The notes under the pieces were generated by a model. It had not been told where the DNA came from. It ran no database searches and saw only the letters and a list, made by a program, of their open reading frames with translations. Shown one piece after another: positions 36,726-45,873 of a stretch of 64,000 bases of DNA. Location of the stretch: the NCBI RefSeq assembly GCF_003403315.2, contig NZ_CP048407.1, positions 2,666,001 through 2,730,000 on the forward strand, written 5' to 3'. Both the position numbers and the translations under genes were made by a program. Within the stretch, counting starts at the first letter, position 1, and every line of letters begins with the position of its first letter. The stretch comes from Thermaerobacter sp. PB12/4term (GTDB lineage Bacteria; Bacillota; Sulfobacillia; Thermaerobacterales; Thermaerobacteraceae).

Positions 36726-38498
36726 TCAGTCGCCCGGTGCCGCCTGCGGCTGGGCCAGCAGGCCCGCCTTGGCGCGGCCGTACGCCTGCAGCGTCAGGAT
36801 CGCCATCCGCAAGCCGAGGACGAAGAGCACCACGCCGATCAGCACCGACGCCCAGTCGATGATGTTGGCGACGGTGGGCGCCAGGGTCTTGAGCGGGTCC
36901 TGGGTCAGCGTCTTGGCGGGCCCCCCCAGGGCGGCCTGGAGGAAGCGCACCGTCTGGACGGCGATGGCCGCCAGGGTGGTGACGATCATGAACAGGGCCG
37001 GGACCAGGGTGTAGCGGCTGGGCGCCTTGACCCGGGCCAGGTGGATGGTAATCAGCATCAGGGCCAGGCCGGCCAGCAGCTGGTTCGACCCGCCGAAGAA
37101 CAGCCAGATGTTGTTCCACGAGCCGCTGACCGCCATGATCCATGGCAGCAGCAGGCCGATGAAGGTGGCCACATGCTTCTGGGCCAGGATGCTCTCGCCG
37201 AACACCTCGACGGAGACCAGGCGCCAGAAGCGGGTGACCAGGGCCTGGACGGTGATGGCGTAGATGACCAGCACCGTACCGAAGAACACGCGAATGGCGT
37301 TGTCGGACATGAAGGCGCCAAGGATCGGCTTGGTGATCAGCGTCGCTCCGAACACCCAGGAACCGACGCTGGCGCCGCCCAGCTCGGCGATGCGCTCCGG
37401 GCTGAGCACCATGTAGGAGGCCAGGGACACCAGCGCCAGCAGGCCCTCGCCCAGCATGGCGCCGGCGCCCACGGGGTGGGCGTCGGGCTCGATGTCCAGC
37501 TGCTTGGCGGTGCTGGACGAGCTGACCAGGCTATGCCACCCCGAGATGGCACCGCAGGCGATGGCCGTGAACAGCACAGGCCACATGGGGTTGCCGCCAG
37601 CGGCAAAGCTGCCCTTGGGCCCCCAGAAGCCGACATACGCCGGCTGCGCCAGGGTGACCCCGGTCAGGGGGGTGATCAGCGCGCCCACCAGGATCACCAG
37701 CACCGCGAACATGGCGGGGAAGAAGGACACGTAGTTGAAGGGCTGGATGAAGGTGGGCAGCGGCAGGATCGAGCCCACGTACAGGATGACGCAGCACAGC
37801 GCCGCCCAGAGCCAGACGTTGAAGTTCAGCGCGCCCTGGGCCGTCAGGTTGAACTTCACCGCCTGGCCGATGCTGGTGGAACCCAGCCAGAAGGACAGGA
37901 TCATCAGGGCGAAGGCGATCAGGGTCACCGCGCCCACGTTCATCCGGCGCTTGTACAGCAGCTGGCCGCAGATCACACCGGTGAGGATGATGCCGGCGGT
38001 GGCCACGAACGACCCCGCGAAGGTGTTCCAGAATACGGCGATCAGCTGGATGAAGGTGGCCGAGATGATCAGCAGGTAGAACAGGATGAAGCCCAGCAGG
38101 GTACTGCGTCCCGCGGCCCCGGTGAACTCGTAGGTGATCGGACCGAAGGACCGCCCCTGGTTGCGCACCGACAGCATGATGGCCCCGTAGTCCTGGAGCC
38201 AGCCGATGAAGAAGTTGCCGAAGATGATCCACAGCAGGGCGGGGACCCAGCCGTACTGGATGGCGATGAAGGGTCCCAGAATGGGCCCCAGGGCGGCGAC
38301 GCTCTTGTACTGGTAGCCCCAGAGCACGTAGCGGCTGACGGGGAAGTACTCGACCCCGTCGGTGTACATGTGGGCCGGCGTGGTGCGGTTGGGGTCAGGC
38401 CGCCAGACCGTGCGGTCGTACCAGCGCCCGTATCCCCAGTAGGCGATGCCGTAGGCGATCAGCGCCAGCACCACGAACATCGCCGGCGAGTTGAGCAT
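36726..38498 (-). CDS. cstA: CstA-family transporter
   Basis: Carbon-starvation protein family; members import peptides or pyruvate. 590 residues with about 16 membrane helices. Family landmarks include YWGYGRWYDRTVW, ALGPILGPFIAIQYG, a GPITYEFTG segment, AISGWHSLVSSSSTAKQL and GSNQLLAGLAL. The ATG at 38498 has a GGGGAGAGG site. The substrate cannot be read from the sequence. It is on the same strand as, and directly upstream of, the ArsA-type genes, and could share their transcript. Confidence 0.92.
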   Translation of the reverse strand: MLNSPAMFVVLALIAYGIAYWGYGRWYDRTVWRPDPNRTTPAHMYTDGVEYFPVSRYVLWGYQYKSVAALGPILGPFIAIQYGWVPALLWIIFGNFFIGWLQDYGAIMLSVRNQGRSFGPITYEFTGAAGRSTLLGFILFYLLIISATFIQLIAVFWNTFAGSFVATAGIILTGVICGQLLYKRRMNVGAVTLIAFALMILSFWLGSTSIGQAVKFNLTAQGALNFNVWLWAALCCVILYVGSILPLPTFIQPFNYVSFFPAMFAVLVILVGALITPLTGVTLAQPAYVGFWGPKGSFAAGGNPMWPVLFTAIACGAISGWHSLVSSSSTAKQLDIEPDAHPVGAGAMLGEGLLALVSLASYMVLSPERIAELGGASVGSWVFGATLITKPILGAFMSDNAIRVFFGTVLVIYAITVQALVTRFWRLVSVEVFGESILAQKHVATFIGLLLPWIMAVSGSWNNIWLFFGGSNQLLAGLALMLITIHLARVKAPSRYTLVPALFMIVTTLAAIAVQTVRFLQAALGGPAKTLTQDPLKTLAPTVANIIDWASVLIGVVLFVLGLRMAILTLQAYGRAKAGLLAQPQAAPGD

Positions 38499-39124
38499 GG
38501 CCCTCTCCCCTTTCCCCTCGAGCGCGCGTCGCCAGGCGGGCGCGGCTCCTGCGGGCGATGCCGTCTTGCCACCCTTCCGCGGGCCGGGGATGATGACGGG
38601 CCATGACTCCTGTTGGGATCGACCGGCCCGCCGGCGACCCGGTGCGGGCCGCCCTGCCGGCGCTGGCCTGGAGCCGCAACCGGCGGCGGGACGGCGGCGG
38701 ATCCCGGCCTGGGTGAGGGCCGGCGATGCCGCCCGGCGGCGATGAGCCCGCGGAAGGCGAAACTCCGGGCTCCGATACCGGCCTCCAGGGTGCATCCCGA
38801 AGGCATACCCCGGGTGGCCGGCGCGGGCCCGGACCTCAGACTGGTGGTCTCAGGCGCCGGTCAACCGCCCTGCACCCGCCGGACCGGCCCGAGGCCGGGC
38901 CCGCCCGCAGCCGGTGCCGGGCGACCTTCCACCTCCCTGCCTGGAGTCCCGGCCGGCGATCCCTCCCCCAGCGGGGACCGGCGGCGGGACGCCTTTCCCA
39001 TCCCAGGGCCCGCCCGGTTTGTCCGAAACCGGTGGCGTGGTCCCGTTTAGCGGTGGATTTCGTCGAGCGGAAGGAAGTTCCTGCTCCCCGGCGGTCCGGG
39101 CAGCTCGCCGGCCCCGCCCCCCAT
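38499..39124. other. 626-base gap upstream of cstA
   Basis: No gene is supported on either strand. The sequence is GC-rich; I found no convincing promoter, riboswitch core or repeat. A long cstA leader is possible. Confidence 0.4.
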
Positions 39125-39802
39125 TCAACTGAGGAGCCACCACACGGGCACGCCCGCCAGACCCGCCCCCGCCCGCTCCTGGGGGCCAAACCCGGCCAGG
39201 TTGGCCGGCAGAACCACCGGGGCAGGGACGGGTTCTTCCAGGTTCCGCAGGAGCTCCCGCCGCACCCGGGCCAGTTCCGCCGCCAGGCGCGACGGGACCT
39301 GGTGGTCCCCCTGGAGTCCTGCGGGCATGATGACCGGACCGGCCGCCGCCGGGGCCCACGCGGTCACCCGGGCCCAGGCCCGGGCCCATAGAGGCGGCGC
39401 CGTCAGGGCATCCCAGGGGAGCAGCACCCAGCGGGTGCCGGGCCACCGGCCGGCGACCTCCAGAAGGGCCTGCAGGTGCTCCGGGTCCCGGGCCGTCACG
39501 CCCTGGAGGACCGTGCCCCACAGGGGCGCCACGGCAGGAGCCGGCACCGGCGTCACCAGCACCCGGGGTGCCGGGTAGCGGCCGGCCGGTCCGCCTTCCG
39601 GCCTGCGGAGCTCGTCGCCGTCCAGTTCGTCAAGATCCGATAGGTAGGTTATGGTATAACGGTCCGGGACGAGCCGGACGCCGGGCCGGGGAGGGACCGG
39701 GCCGCCGCCCGGGGGACGCAGCCCCGCGGCCGGCAGCAGCCAGCGGTCCCCGGGCTCCCACGGTACGGCGGGACGGGGGGAAGCCTGACGATCGGCCATC
39801 AT
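39125..39802 (-). CDS. Unknown protein
   Basis: 225 residues, not recognised. The first ~45 are Pro/Gly-rich. A mixed alpha/beta region follows ([40 protein letters not shown]) and a C-terminal part ending VPVWWLLS. No signal peptide, no membrane helix, no Cys pairs. The ATG at 39802 has a GGAAGGA-type site. Protein-like composition and a ribosome site support it as a gene, but there is no family evidence. Confidence 0.5.
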   Translation of the reverse strand: MMADRQASPRPAVPWEPGDRWLLPAAGLRPPGGGPVPPRPGVRLVPDRYTITYLSDLDELDGDELRRPEGGPAGRYPAPRVLVTPVPAPAVAPLWGTVLQGVTARDPEHLQALLEVAGRWPGTRWVLLPWDALTAPPLWARAWARVTAWAPAAAGPVIMPAGLQGDHQVPSRLAAELARVRRELLRNLEEPVPAPVVLPANLAGFGPQERAGAGLAGVPVWWLLS

Positions 39803-40192
39803 GCCATCATCCTTCCCGTTCTGTCATGGCGGTGCCGCCGCCCCTCGCCGCGGTGCCACCGCCCGGTTCCCTGGCCGGCAATGGCTCCGGCGAAGGGCCA
39901 CCGCTGGGGCGGGCCGCTCCAGCCGGCAGCCGGGGCGATGGTCCCGGGCCGCAGGCCGCGCAGGCCGGCCGGCCACGGCTTCTTCACCCGCCGGCCGGGG
40001 CAACGTCGCCTGCCGGCACGGCGGGCGCCCACCGGCCGTCCCGGCTGCCCCCGGGGCGGCGGGGGCGCCCGGGGGCAGCCCGCCCGGCCGGGAACCTGCT
40101 TTCAGCATGGTGCCGGTCCGCGGCACAGGCAAGGACCGCGGAGCGCAGGAAACGCCGGCCCGGCTGCGAACCTTCACGGGGAGGTCGAGGCC
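39803..40192. other. 390-base divergent gap before accC
   Basis: No gene supported. It contains the accC ribosome site (GGGGAGG) at its end. No promoter pair stood out. Confidence 0.4.
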
Positions 40193-41548
40193 ATGTTCCA
40201 GAAGATTCTGATCGCCAACCGCGGCGAGATCGCCGTGCGCATCATCCGGGCGTGCCGGGAGCTGGGCATCCGCACCGTGGCGGTGTTCTCGGAGCCCGAC
40301 GAGGACGCCCTGCACGTGGCCATGGCCGACGAAGCCTACTGCATCGGCCCGGCCCCGGCCACCCGCAGTTACCTGCACATCCCCAGCCTCATCGAGGCGG
40401 CCAGCAAGGCCGGCGTGGACGCCATCCACCCGGGCTACGGCTTCCTGTCGGAAAACGCCCACTTCGCGGCCGTTTGCAAGACGTGGGGGATCGAATTCAT
40501 CGGCCCGCCCCCGGAGGCCATCGAGACCATGGGGCTCAAGTCCCTGGCCCGGGAGGCCATGCTGCGGGCCGGCGTGCCCGTGGTGCCCGGCAGCGAGGGT
40601 ACGGTGGACGATGAAGACGAGGCCCTGGAGATCGCCCGGCGGATCGGCTACCCGGTCCTGGTCAAGGCGGCGGCGGGCGGCGGCGGCCGGGGCATCCGGG
40701 TGGCGCGGAACGAGCAGGAACTGGCCCAGGCCATAGCGTCGGCCCGCCGGGAGGCCGAATCAACCTTCGGCAACGGCGCCGTCTACCTGGAGAAGTTCCT
40801 GGAGGAACCCCGCCACATAGAGATCCAGGTGATGGCCGACAAGCACGGCCACACCCTGCACCTGGGCGAGCGGGAGTGCTCGGTGCAGCGGCGCCGGCAG
40901 AAGCTGATCGAAGAGGCGCCCTCGCCGGTGATGACGCCGGAGCTGCGCCAGCGGATGGCGGAGGCGGCCATCCGCGCTGCCGAGGCGGTGGAGTACGTGG
41001 GCGCAGGCACGGTGGAGTTCCTGGTGGACCGGGACGGCCACTTCTACTTCATCGAGATGAACACCCGGATCCAGGTGGAGCACCCCGTCACCGAGATGAT
41101 CACGGGCATCGACCTGGTTAAGGAGCAGATCCGGGTGGCCGCCGGCGAACCCCTGTCCTTCACCCAGGACGACGTGGCCTTCCGGGGTTGGGCCATGGAA
41201 TGCCGGATCAACGCGGAAGACCCCGGCAACCGCTTCCTGCCCTCCCCCGGCACCATCACCGCCTGGGAACCGCCGGCCGGTCCCGGCGTGCGCCTGGATG
41301 CCGGCTTCCGGGCCGGCTCGGTGGTCCAGCCCTTCTACGATTCCCTCGTAGGCAAGCTGATCGTCTGGGGTCGCGACCGGCAGGAGGCCATCGCGCGCAT
41401 GCAGCGGGCCCTGGCGGAGTTCCACATCGACGGCATCCGGACCACCATCCCGCTTTACCAGGAGATCCTGCGCCGCGACGACTTCCGCCAGGGCCGGTTC
41501 CACACCCGCTGGCTGGAGGAAGAGGTGCTGGCCGGACCGGCAGGCTAG
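40193..41548 (+). CDS. accC: Biotin carboxylase subunit
   Basis: ATP-grasp enzyme that carboxylates biotin on a carrier protein, for acetyl-CoA carboxylase or another acyl-CoA carboxylase. 451 residues. [17 protein letters not shown] at the N-terminus, the Gly-rich ATP loop [33 protein letters not shown] and [15 protein letters not shown] are all present. The ATG at 40193 is preceded by GGGGAGG. No biotin carrier or carboxyltransferase gene is next to it, so its partner complex must be encoded elsewhere. Confidence 0.94.
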   Translation: MFQKILIANRGEIAVRIIRACRELGIRTVAVFSEPDEDALHVAMADEAYCIGPAPATRSYLHIPSLIEAASKAGVDAIHPGYGFLSENAHFAAVCKTWGIEFIGPPPEAIETMGLKSLAREAMLRAGVPVVPGSEGTVDDEDEALEIARRIGYPVLVKAAAGGGGRGIRVARNEQELAQAIASARREAESTFGNGAVYLEKFLEEPRHIEIQVMADKHGHTLHLGERECSVQRRRQKLIEEAPSPVMTPELRQRMAEAAIRAAEAVEYVGAGTVEFLVDRDGHFYFIEMNTRIQVEHPVTEMITGIDLVKEQIRVAAGEPLSFTQDDVAFRGWAMECRINAEDPGNRFLPSPGTITAWEPPAGPGVRLDAGFRAGSVVQPFYDSLVGKLIVWGRDRQEAIARMQRALAEFHIDGIRTTIPLYQEILRRDDFRQGRFHTRWLEEEVLAGPAG

Positions 41549-41574
41549 GAGGCCATCGGCCGGCAAAGGGAGCC

Positions 41575-41605
41575 GGCGCCCGGCGGGTTCGACCCGCCGG
41601 GCGCC
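41575..41605. terminator. Hairpin between convergent accC and rpsI
   Basis: Perfect 13-bp stem GGCGCCCGGCGGG / CCCGCCGGGCGCC with the loop TTCGA. It sits between two converging genes, so it can serve both. Only a weak T-rich flank (GTGTTGCG) follows. Confidence 0.75.
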
Positions 41606-41716
41606 GTGTTGCGACGGATACCGTGCCGTGAGTTTTCCCGGGCAATGGAATCCTGAAGAATCCGGCCGGCGGGCGTCCCCTGGCCGGCTCGGCCCCGCGG
41701 GCATGCAGCCCGGGGA

Positions 41717-42112
41717 TCAGCGCTTGGAGAACTGCGGCGCCTTGCGGGCCTTCTTGAGGCCGTACTTGCGGCGCTCCTTGACCCGGGGATCCCGCGTCAG
41801 CAGCCCCGCCTGCTTCAGGGGCTTGCGGTAGGACTCGTCCACGCGGAGCAGGGCGCGGGCGATGCCGTGCCGCACGGCCCCCGCCTGGCCGGAGATGCCG
41901 CCGCCGCCCACCCGGGCAAGCACGTCGTACTTGCCCAGCGTCCCCGTCACCTTGAGGGGACGCTCCACTTCGGCCCGCTGGGCAATGGTAGGGAAATACT
42001 CCTCCATAGGGCGGCCGTTGATGATGATCCGCCCGTCTCCCGGGATCAGGCGGACCCGCGCCACGGCCTCCTTGCGCCGCCCGGTGCCCCAGTAAACGGC
42101 TGTGGTCGCCAC
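41717..42112 (-). CDS. rpsI: 30S ribosomal protein S9
   Basis: 131 residues. [16 protein letters not shown] and the basic C-terminal tail ending QFSKR, which reaches the P-site tRNA, are diagnostic. The GTG at 42112 has GAGGTGAG upstream. It follows rplM by 191 bases, the universal L13-S9 pairing. Confidence 0.96.
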   Translation of the reverse strand: MATTAVYWGTGRRKEAVARVRLIPGDGRIIINGRPMEEYFPTIAQRAEVERPLKVTGTLGKYDVLARVGGGGISGQAGAVRHGIARALLRVDESYRKPLKQAGLLTRDPRVKERRKYGLKKARKAPQFSKR

Positions 42113-42303
42113 CTTCTCACCTCGCTTCCCGCCGAACCTGTGCCGCACGCCAATGCCGTCCTCGTGCCGTGCTCGAAGCCGGTCGCACCGGGTCACCCCG
42201 GCGAGTGACGACCGGCCGGACCGGCTCCAGCCGTGGGCCCCGGCCGATTCCGCCCGCCCTGGCGGAGCACCGGCCGGCGGGCCCGCGGCCCGGCCTGCGC
42301 CGG

Positions 42304-42789
42304 CTAGCCGTCCTGGCCGGCAGCCGCGCCGCCGTCCCAGACCGGCGTGCCGTCGCTACGCAGGACCAGGGGGCGCGGCTGCTGCGCCTGATGAGGGTGC
42401 TCCGCCCCGGCGTAGACGTGCAGCTTGCGGAATTGCCGGCGCCCCAGGGCAGTGCGCGGCAACATGCGCCGCACGGCCAGTTCGACCATCCGCTCCGGCC
42501 GGGTCTCCAGCAGGCGCCGCGCCGTTACGGCGCGCAGGCCGCCGGGGTAGCCGGTGTGGCGGTAGTAGACCTTCTTGTGGAGCTTTTCGCCCGTCAGGCG
42601 CACCTTGGCAGCGTTGACGACGATGACGTGGTCCCCCGTGTCCACGTGGGGCGTATAGATGGGCTTGTGCTTGCCCCGCAGGATCTTGGCCACCTGGCTG
42701 GCCAGACGGCCAAGGGGTACGCCCGCAGCGTCGATCACGTACCACTGCTGCTGCACGTCCTGGGGGCGGGCCATGAAGGTGGTCCGCAT
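42304..42789 (-). CDS. rplM: 50S ribosomal protein L13
   Basis: 161 residues, starting with a short MRTTFMARP lead. [40 protein letters not shown] and [10 protein letters not shown] are typical. The C-terminus is ~15 residues longer than usual. A consensus promoter lies about 107 bases upstream. Confidence 0.96.
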   Translation of the reverse strand: MRTTFMARPQDVQQQWYVIDAAGVPLGRLASQVAKILRGKHKPIYTPHVDTGDHVIVVNAAKVRLTGEKLHKKVYYRHTGYPGGLRAVTARRLLETRPERMVELAVRRMLPRTALGRRQFRKLHVYAGAEHPHQAQQPRPLVLRSDGTPVWDGGAAAGQDG

Positions 42790-42885
42790 GGTGTTGCCTC
42801 CCGTCGTTCCGGTCCCGGGGCGAAATCAAGAAAGGAGCCCGCGGCGCCGCCGGGGCCGTTATGACGCCAGGAACCCGATAAAAAC

Positions 42886-42900
42886 AGCATTTTCTATGCT
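42886..42900 (-). terminator. Short hairpin with T-run after truA
   Basis: On the minus strand AGCAT-AGAAA-ATGCT is followed by GTTTTTATC: a 5-bp stem and a run of five T, 45 bases after the truA stop. Its left arm overlaps the -10 of the rplM promoter. A weak terminator is possible. Confidence 0.4.
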
Positions 42901-42924
42901 AGCCGGAGGTCTCCCGCCTGTCAA
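42896..42924 (-). promoter_or_regulatory. Promoter of rplM-rpsI
   Basis: TTGACA (42924-42919), 17-base spacer, TAGCAT (42901-42896) on the minus strand. The -35 is a full consensus match. It gives a leader of about 100 bases before rplM. Confidence 0.85.
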
Positions 42925-42945
42925 GGGAACACGACGCCGGGCGTA

Positions 42946-43983
42946 TCAAGGCCGGGAAAGGCCGGGCGGGGCGCCGGGCCAGGGAGGCCCCTCGGCCACC
43001 CAGTCGTCGTACTCCACCCGCCAGAGGATCAGGCCGTGGGCCGGCGCCGTGGGTCCGGCCAGCTGCCGCCGGCCCGTGGCCAGCAGCGTGTCCACGTGGC
43101 CGGCGGGCCAGCGTCCCCGCCCAATCTCCACCAGGGTACCCACGATGCCGCGGGCCATATGCATCAGGAACCCGTCGGCTTCCAGCACGATCCGCAGCAG
43201 TGGGCCGTGTTCCTCCAGGCGGCAGCGATAGAGGGTGCGGCGGGTATTCCGTACCGGAGACCCCGCCGCCTTGAAGGCTGCAAAGTCGTGGTGGCCCTCC
43301 AGGCGCCGGGCCGCTTCAGCCATGGCCGCCACATCCAGAGCCAGCGGCAGGTGCCACTGCCACCGCCGGTGCAGGGGGTCCGCCACGGGCGCCCTCCACA
43401 GGTGGTACACGTAGGTCTTGCGCCGGGCGGCGTACCGGGCGTGGAACCCCGCCGGCGCCTCGCCGGCGGCGACGGCCGCCACGTCGGGCGGGAGCAGACC
43501 GCGCAAGGCCGGTACCAGGCGCTCCACCGGGAAGGGACGGGCGGTCTGCCAGTGGATGACCTGGGCCCGGGCATGCACGCCGGCGTCCGTGCGGCCGGCG
43601 GCGGTCACCCGCACGGGATGGCCCAGCAGCCGGGAGATGGCCTCTTCCACCACCTGCTGGACGGTGCGCCGGCCGGCCTGGCGCTGCCAGCCGGCGAAGT
43701 CGGTGCCGTCATAGGCCAGCACGGCCCGCAGCGTCCGCTGGCCGGCCGGTACCGGACGATACCCGGCGCCGGGGCCGGCGGGCGCCTTCCGGGCTCCGCC
43801 CGGTCCCGGCACGGACCCCCGCGGCGTGATGCCGGGATCAGCGGGTTCGCCGCGCCCCGCCCCGGGCGGGGGAGCCGCAGCGGCCTCCGCCCCTGCGGCA
43901 CCGGGCAGGGCGCCGGGGCCGGCGGGGCCGGGCTCGGCGCGGCGGCGTTCGTCCTGGTCGTGCTGGTCCCAGGGTCCCGGCAT
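42946..43983 (-). CDS. truA: tRNA pseudouridine(38-40) synthase
   Basis: Modifies U38-U40 in the anticodon arm. 345 residues from the ATG at 43983, of which the first ~80 are Pro/Ala/Gly-rich and not part of the family. The catalytic domain begins near LRAVLAYDGTDFAGWQRQ; the catalytic Asp is in TAAGRTDAGVHARAQV, and GFLMHMARGIVGTLVEIGRG is conserved. It starts 4 bases after the ecfT stop with AGAGG upstream. A later start that skips the low-complexity part cannot be excluded. Confidence 0.9.
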   Translation of the reverse strand: MPGPWDQHDQDERRRAEPGPAGPGALPGAAGAEAAAAPPPGAGRGEPADPGITPRGSVPGPGGARKAPAGPGAGYRPVPAGQRTLRAVLAYDGTDFAGWQRQAGRRTVQQVVEEAISRLLGHPVRVTAAGRTDAGVHARAQVIHWQTARPFPVERLVPALRGLLPPDVAAVAAGEAPAGFHARYAARRKTYVYHLWRAPVADPLHRRWQWHLPLALDVAAMAEAARRLEGHHDFAAFKAAGSPVRNTRRTLYRCRLEEHGPLLRIVLEADGFLMHMARGIVGTLVEIGRGRWPAGHVDTLLATGRRQLAGPTAPAHGLILWRVEYDDWVAEGPPWPGAPPGLSRP

Positions 43984-43987
43984 GCCT

Positions 43988-44779
43988 CTACCGCCCCCAC
44001 CACAGGGTAATCCCAAACAGGACGGCGGCCAGCGCCACGGCCATGGCGTCGGCCCGCCCCGGCCGCAGCTGCCGGTAGCGGGTGCGCCCCGCACCGCCGC
44101 GGTAGCCGCGCGCCTCCATGGCCAGTGCCAGGTCATCGGCGCGGCGGAAGGCGCTGACGAACAGGGGGACCAGCAGGGGAACCAGCGCCCGCAGCCGCTG
44201 CACCGGCCCGCCGCGGTGGAACCGGGCGCCCCGCGCCAGTTGGGCCTTCATGATGCGGTCCGCCTCTTCCGCCAGGGTGGGGATGAAGCGCAGGGCAATG
44301 GTCATCATCATGGCCAGCTCGTGGGCAGGCACCCTTCGGCCCAGGCGCCGCAACAGCGCCTCCAGCCCGTCGGTCAGGGCGATGGGCGAGGTGGTCAGGG
44401 TCAGCAGGGAGGCGGCCGCTACCAGCAGCAGCAGCCGGACCGCCAGGCGCAGGCCCAGCTCCAGCCCCTGGCGGGTCGCCGCCAGCGGTCCCAGATGGGC
44501 CAGGGGATCACCCGGCACGGCCACCAGATTGAGCACCAGGGTGAGCGCGGCCAGCCAGGCCATGGGCCTCAGGCCGGCCACCAGGTAAGCCAGCGGCAGC
44601 CCGGCCGCCAGGGTGCCGGCCAGAACCACGGCGGCCAGGAGCCCGTAGGCGGCCCACTCCCGGACCAGGAACAGCACCACGGTGTAGCCCGCCAGCAGGG
44701 CGATCTTGGTGCGGGGGTCCAGCCGGTGGACGGGGCTTTCGCCGGGGACGTACTGGCCGACCAGAGGCTCGGGGATCAC
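43988..44779 (-). CDS. ecfT: ECF transporter transmembrane subunit EcfT
   Basis: Scaffold subunit that couples the two ATPases to vitamin- or metal-binding S components. 263 residues, about five to six membrane helices after an HRLDPRTKIAL start, and two Ala-Arg-Gly coupling motifs (LARGARF near 195 and MEARGYRG near 235). The GTG at 44779 overlaps the ecfA2 stop by 4 bases. No S component is encoded here, as expected for a shared group II module. Confidence 0.93.
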   Translation of the reverse strand: MIPEPLVGQYVPGESPVHRLDPRTKIALLAGYTVVLFLVREWAAYGLLAAVVLAGTLAAGLPLAYLVAGLRPMAWLAALTLVLNLVAVPGDPLAHLGPLAATRQGLELGLRLAVRLLLLVAAASLLTLTTSPIALTDGLEALLRRLGRRVPAHELAMMMTIALRFIPTLAEEADRIMKAQLARGARFHRGGPVQRLRALVPLLVPLFVSAFRRADDLALAMEARGYRGGAGRTRYRQLRPGRADAMAVALAAVLFGITLWWGR

Positions 44780-45855
44780 GGGCTTCCCTCCTCCGGCACG
44801 GGCGGCCCGGGGATCGCGGCGGGCCCCGGGCCGCACCCACCGCCCTCCCCGGGAGCCCGCCGGTCGCCGGCCCCGGCCTGGCCCGGCAAGGCCCCCTGCG
44901 TCCCGCCATCTCCGCCCGTGGTCTGCGCGCCTGCAACGGGTGCGCCCGCCCCGTCAGGGGCGGAGGGGCGACCGTCCCGGCCGGCCACTGGCCCCAGCAG
45001 GTGCCCCACGGCCAGGAGCTCGGCTTCGGCTTCGTCCAGGCTCACGCGCCGGGGGTTCACCGGCAAGCCGCGCCGGGCCAGCTCGCCCAGCAGCCGGGCC
45101 GTGGCGGGGGGCCGCAGGCGGCACTCCGCCAGCAGGTCTTCGTCCGCCAGCACCTCGCCTGCAGGGCCGTCGGCCACCACCCGGCCGTCCCGCATCAAGA
45201 CTACGCGCCGGGCCAGGGCGGCCACCTCGTCGACGTCATGGGATACCAGCACCACCGTCAGGCCCGCGTCCCGGTGGAGCCGGTCCAGCAGTTCCACCAG
45301 GGCCGCCCGTCCTTGAGGATCCAGGCCCGCCGTGGGTTCGTCCAGGACCAGGGTCCGGGGCATCATGGCCAGCACCCCGGCGATGGCCACTCGCCGCATC
45401 TGGCCGCCGCTCAGGCTGAAGGGCGAGCGGTGGGCCAGCTCCGGATCCAGGCCTGCCAGGGCCATGGCCCGCTGGACCCGGGCGGCCACCTCCTCCTCGG
45501 CCAACCCCAGGTTCCGCGGTGCAAAGGCGATGTCGTCCCACACCGTTTCGGCGAAGAGCTGCTGCTCGGGAAACTGGAAGACCAGGCCCACCCGGCGGCG
45601 CGCCTCGGCCAGGCGGTCGTCCCGGTCGCGCCCGGGCGCCCAGAGATCCAGGCCGTCCACCTCCACGCGCCCGCGGGTGGGGCGCAAGAGGCCGTTGAAG
45701 TGCTGGACCAGGGTGGACTTGCCGCTGCCGGTGGGCCCCATGATGGCCACCCTTTCCCCGTCGGCGATGGCCAGGCTGACCCCCTTGAGGGCCTCCCGGG
45801 CGGCATAGCCCGCGCCGCCGTAGACGTGAACCAGCCCCTCGACCCGAATGGCCAT
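44776..45855 (-). CDS. ecfA2: ECF transporter ATPase EcfA2
   Basis: ABC ATPase of the energy-coupling module. 359 residues: Walker A MGPTGSGKS near 40, Q-loop FQFPEQQLF, signature SLSGGQMRRVAIAG, Walker B LVLDEPTAGLDP and switch His in VSHDVDEV. The PT-AGLDP form is typical of the A2 paralogue. The last ~65 residues are Pro/Gly/Ala-rich and exceed the family length. Cotranslated with ecfT by a 4-base overlap. Confidence 0.93.
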   Translation of the reverse strand: MAIRVEGLVHVYGGAGYAAREALKGVSLAIADGERVAIMGPTGSGKSTLVQHFNGLLRPTRGRVEVDGLDLWAPGRDRDDRLAEARRRVGLVFQFPEQQLFAETVWDDIAFAPRNLGLAEEEVAARVQRAMALAGLDPELAHRSPFSLSGGQMRRVAIAGVLAMMPRTLVLDEPTAGLDPQGRAALVELLDRLHRDAGLTVVLVSHDVDEVAALARRVVLMRDGRVVADGPAGEVLADEDLLAECRLRPPATARLLGELARRGLPVNPRRVSLDEAEAELLAVGHLLGPVAGRDGRPSAPDGAGAPVAGAQTTGGDGGTQGALPGQAGAGDRRAPGEGGGCGPGPAAIPGPPVPEEGSP

Positions 45856-45873
45856 GGCCTCTCCGCCCGCCCC

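Noticed and set aside
36444-38606. 720-residue open frame on the plus strand opposite cstA
   Set aside because: It is a GC-driven antisense frame: Gln/His/Arg-rich, no family motifs, while the minus strand encodes a clear CstA.
38820-38870. Possible riboswitch upstream of cstA (GGTCTCAG-like words)
   Set aside because: No conserved aptamer core of any class I know could be assembled from the surrounding bases.
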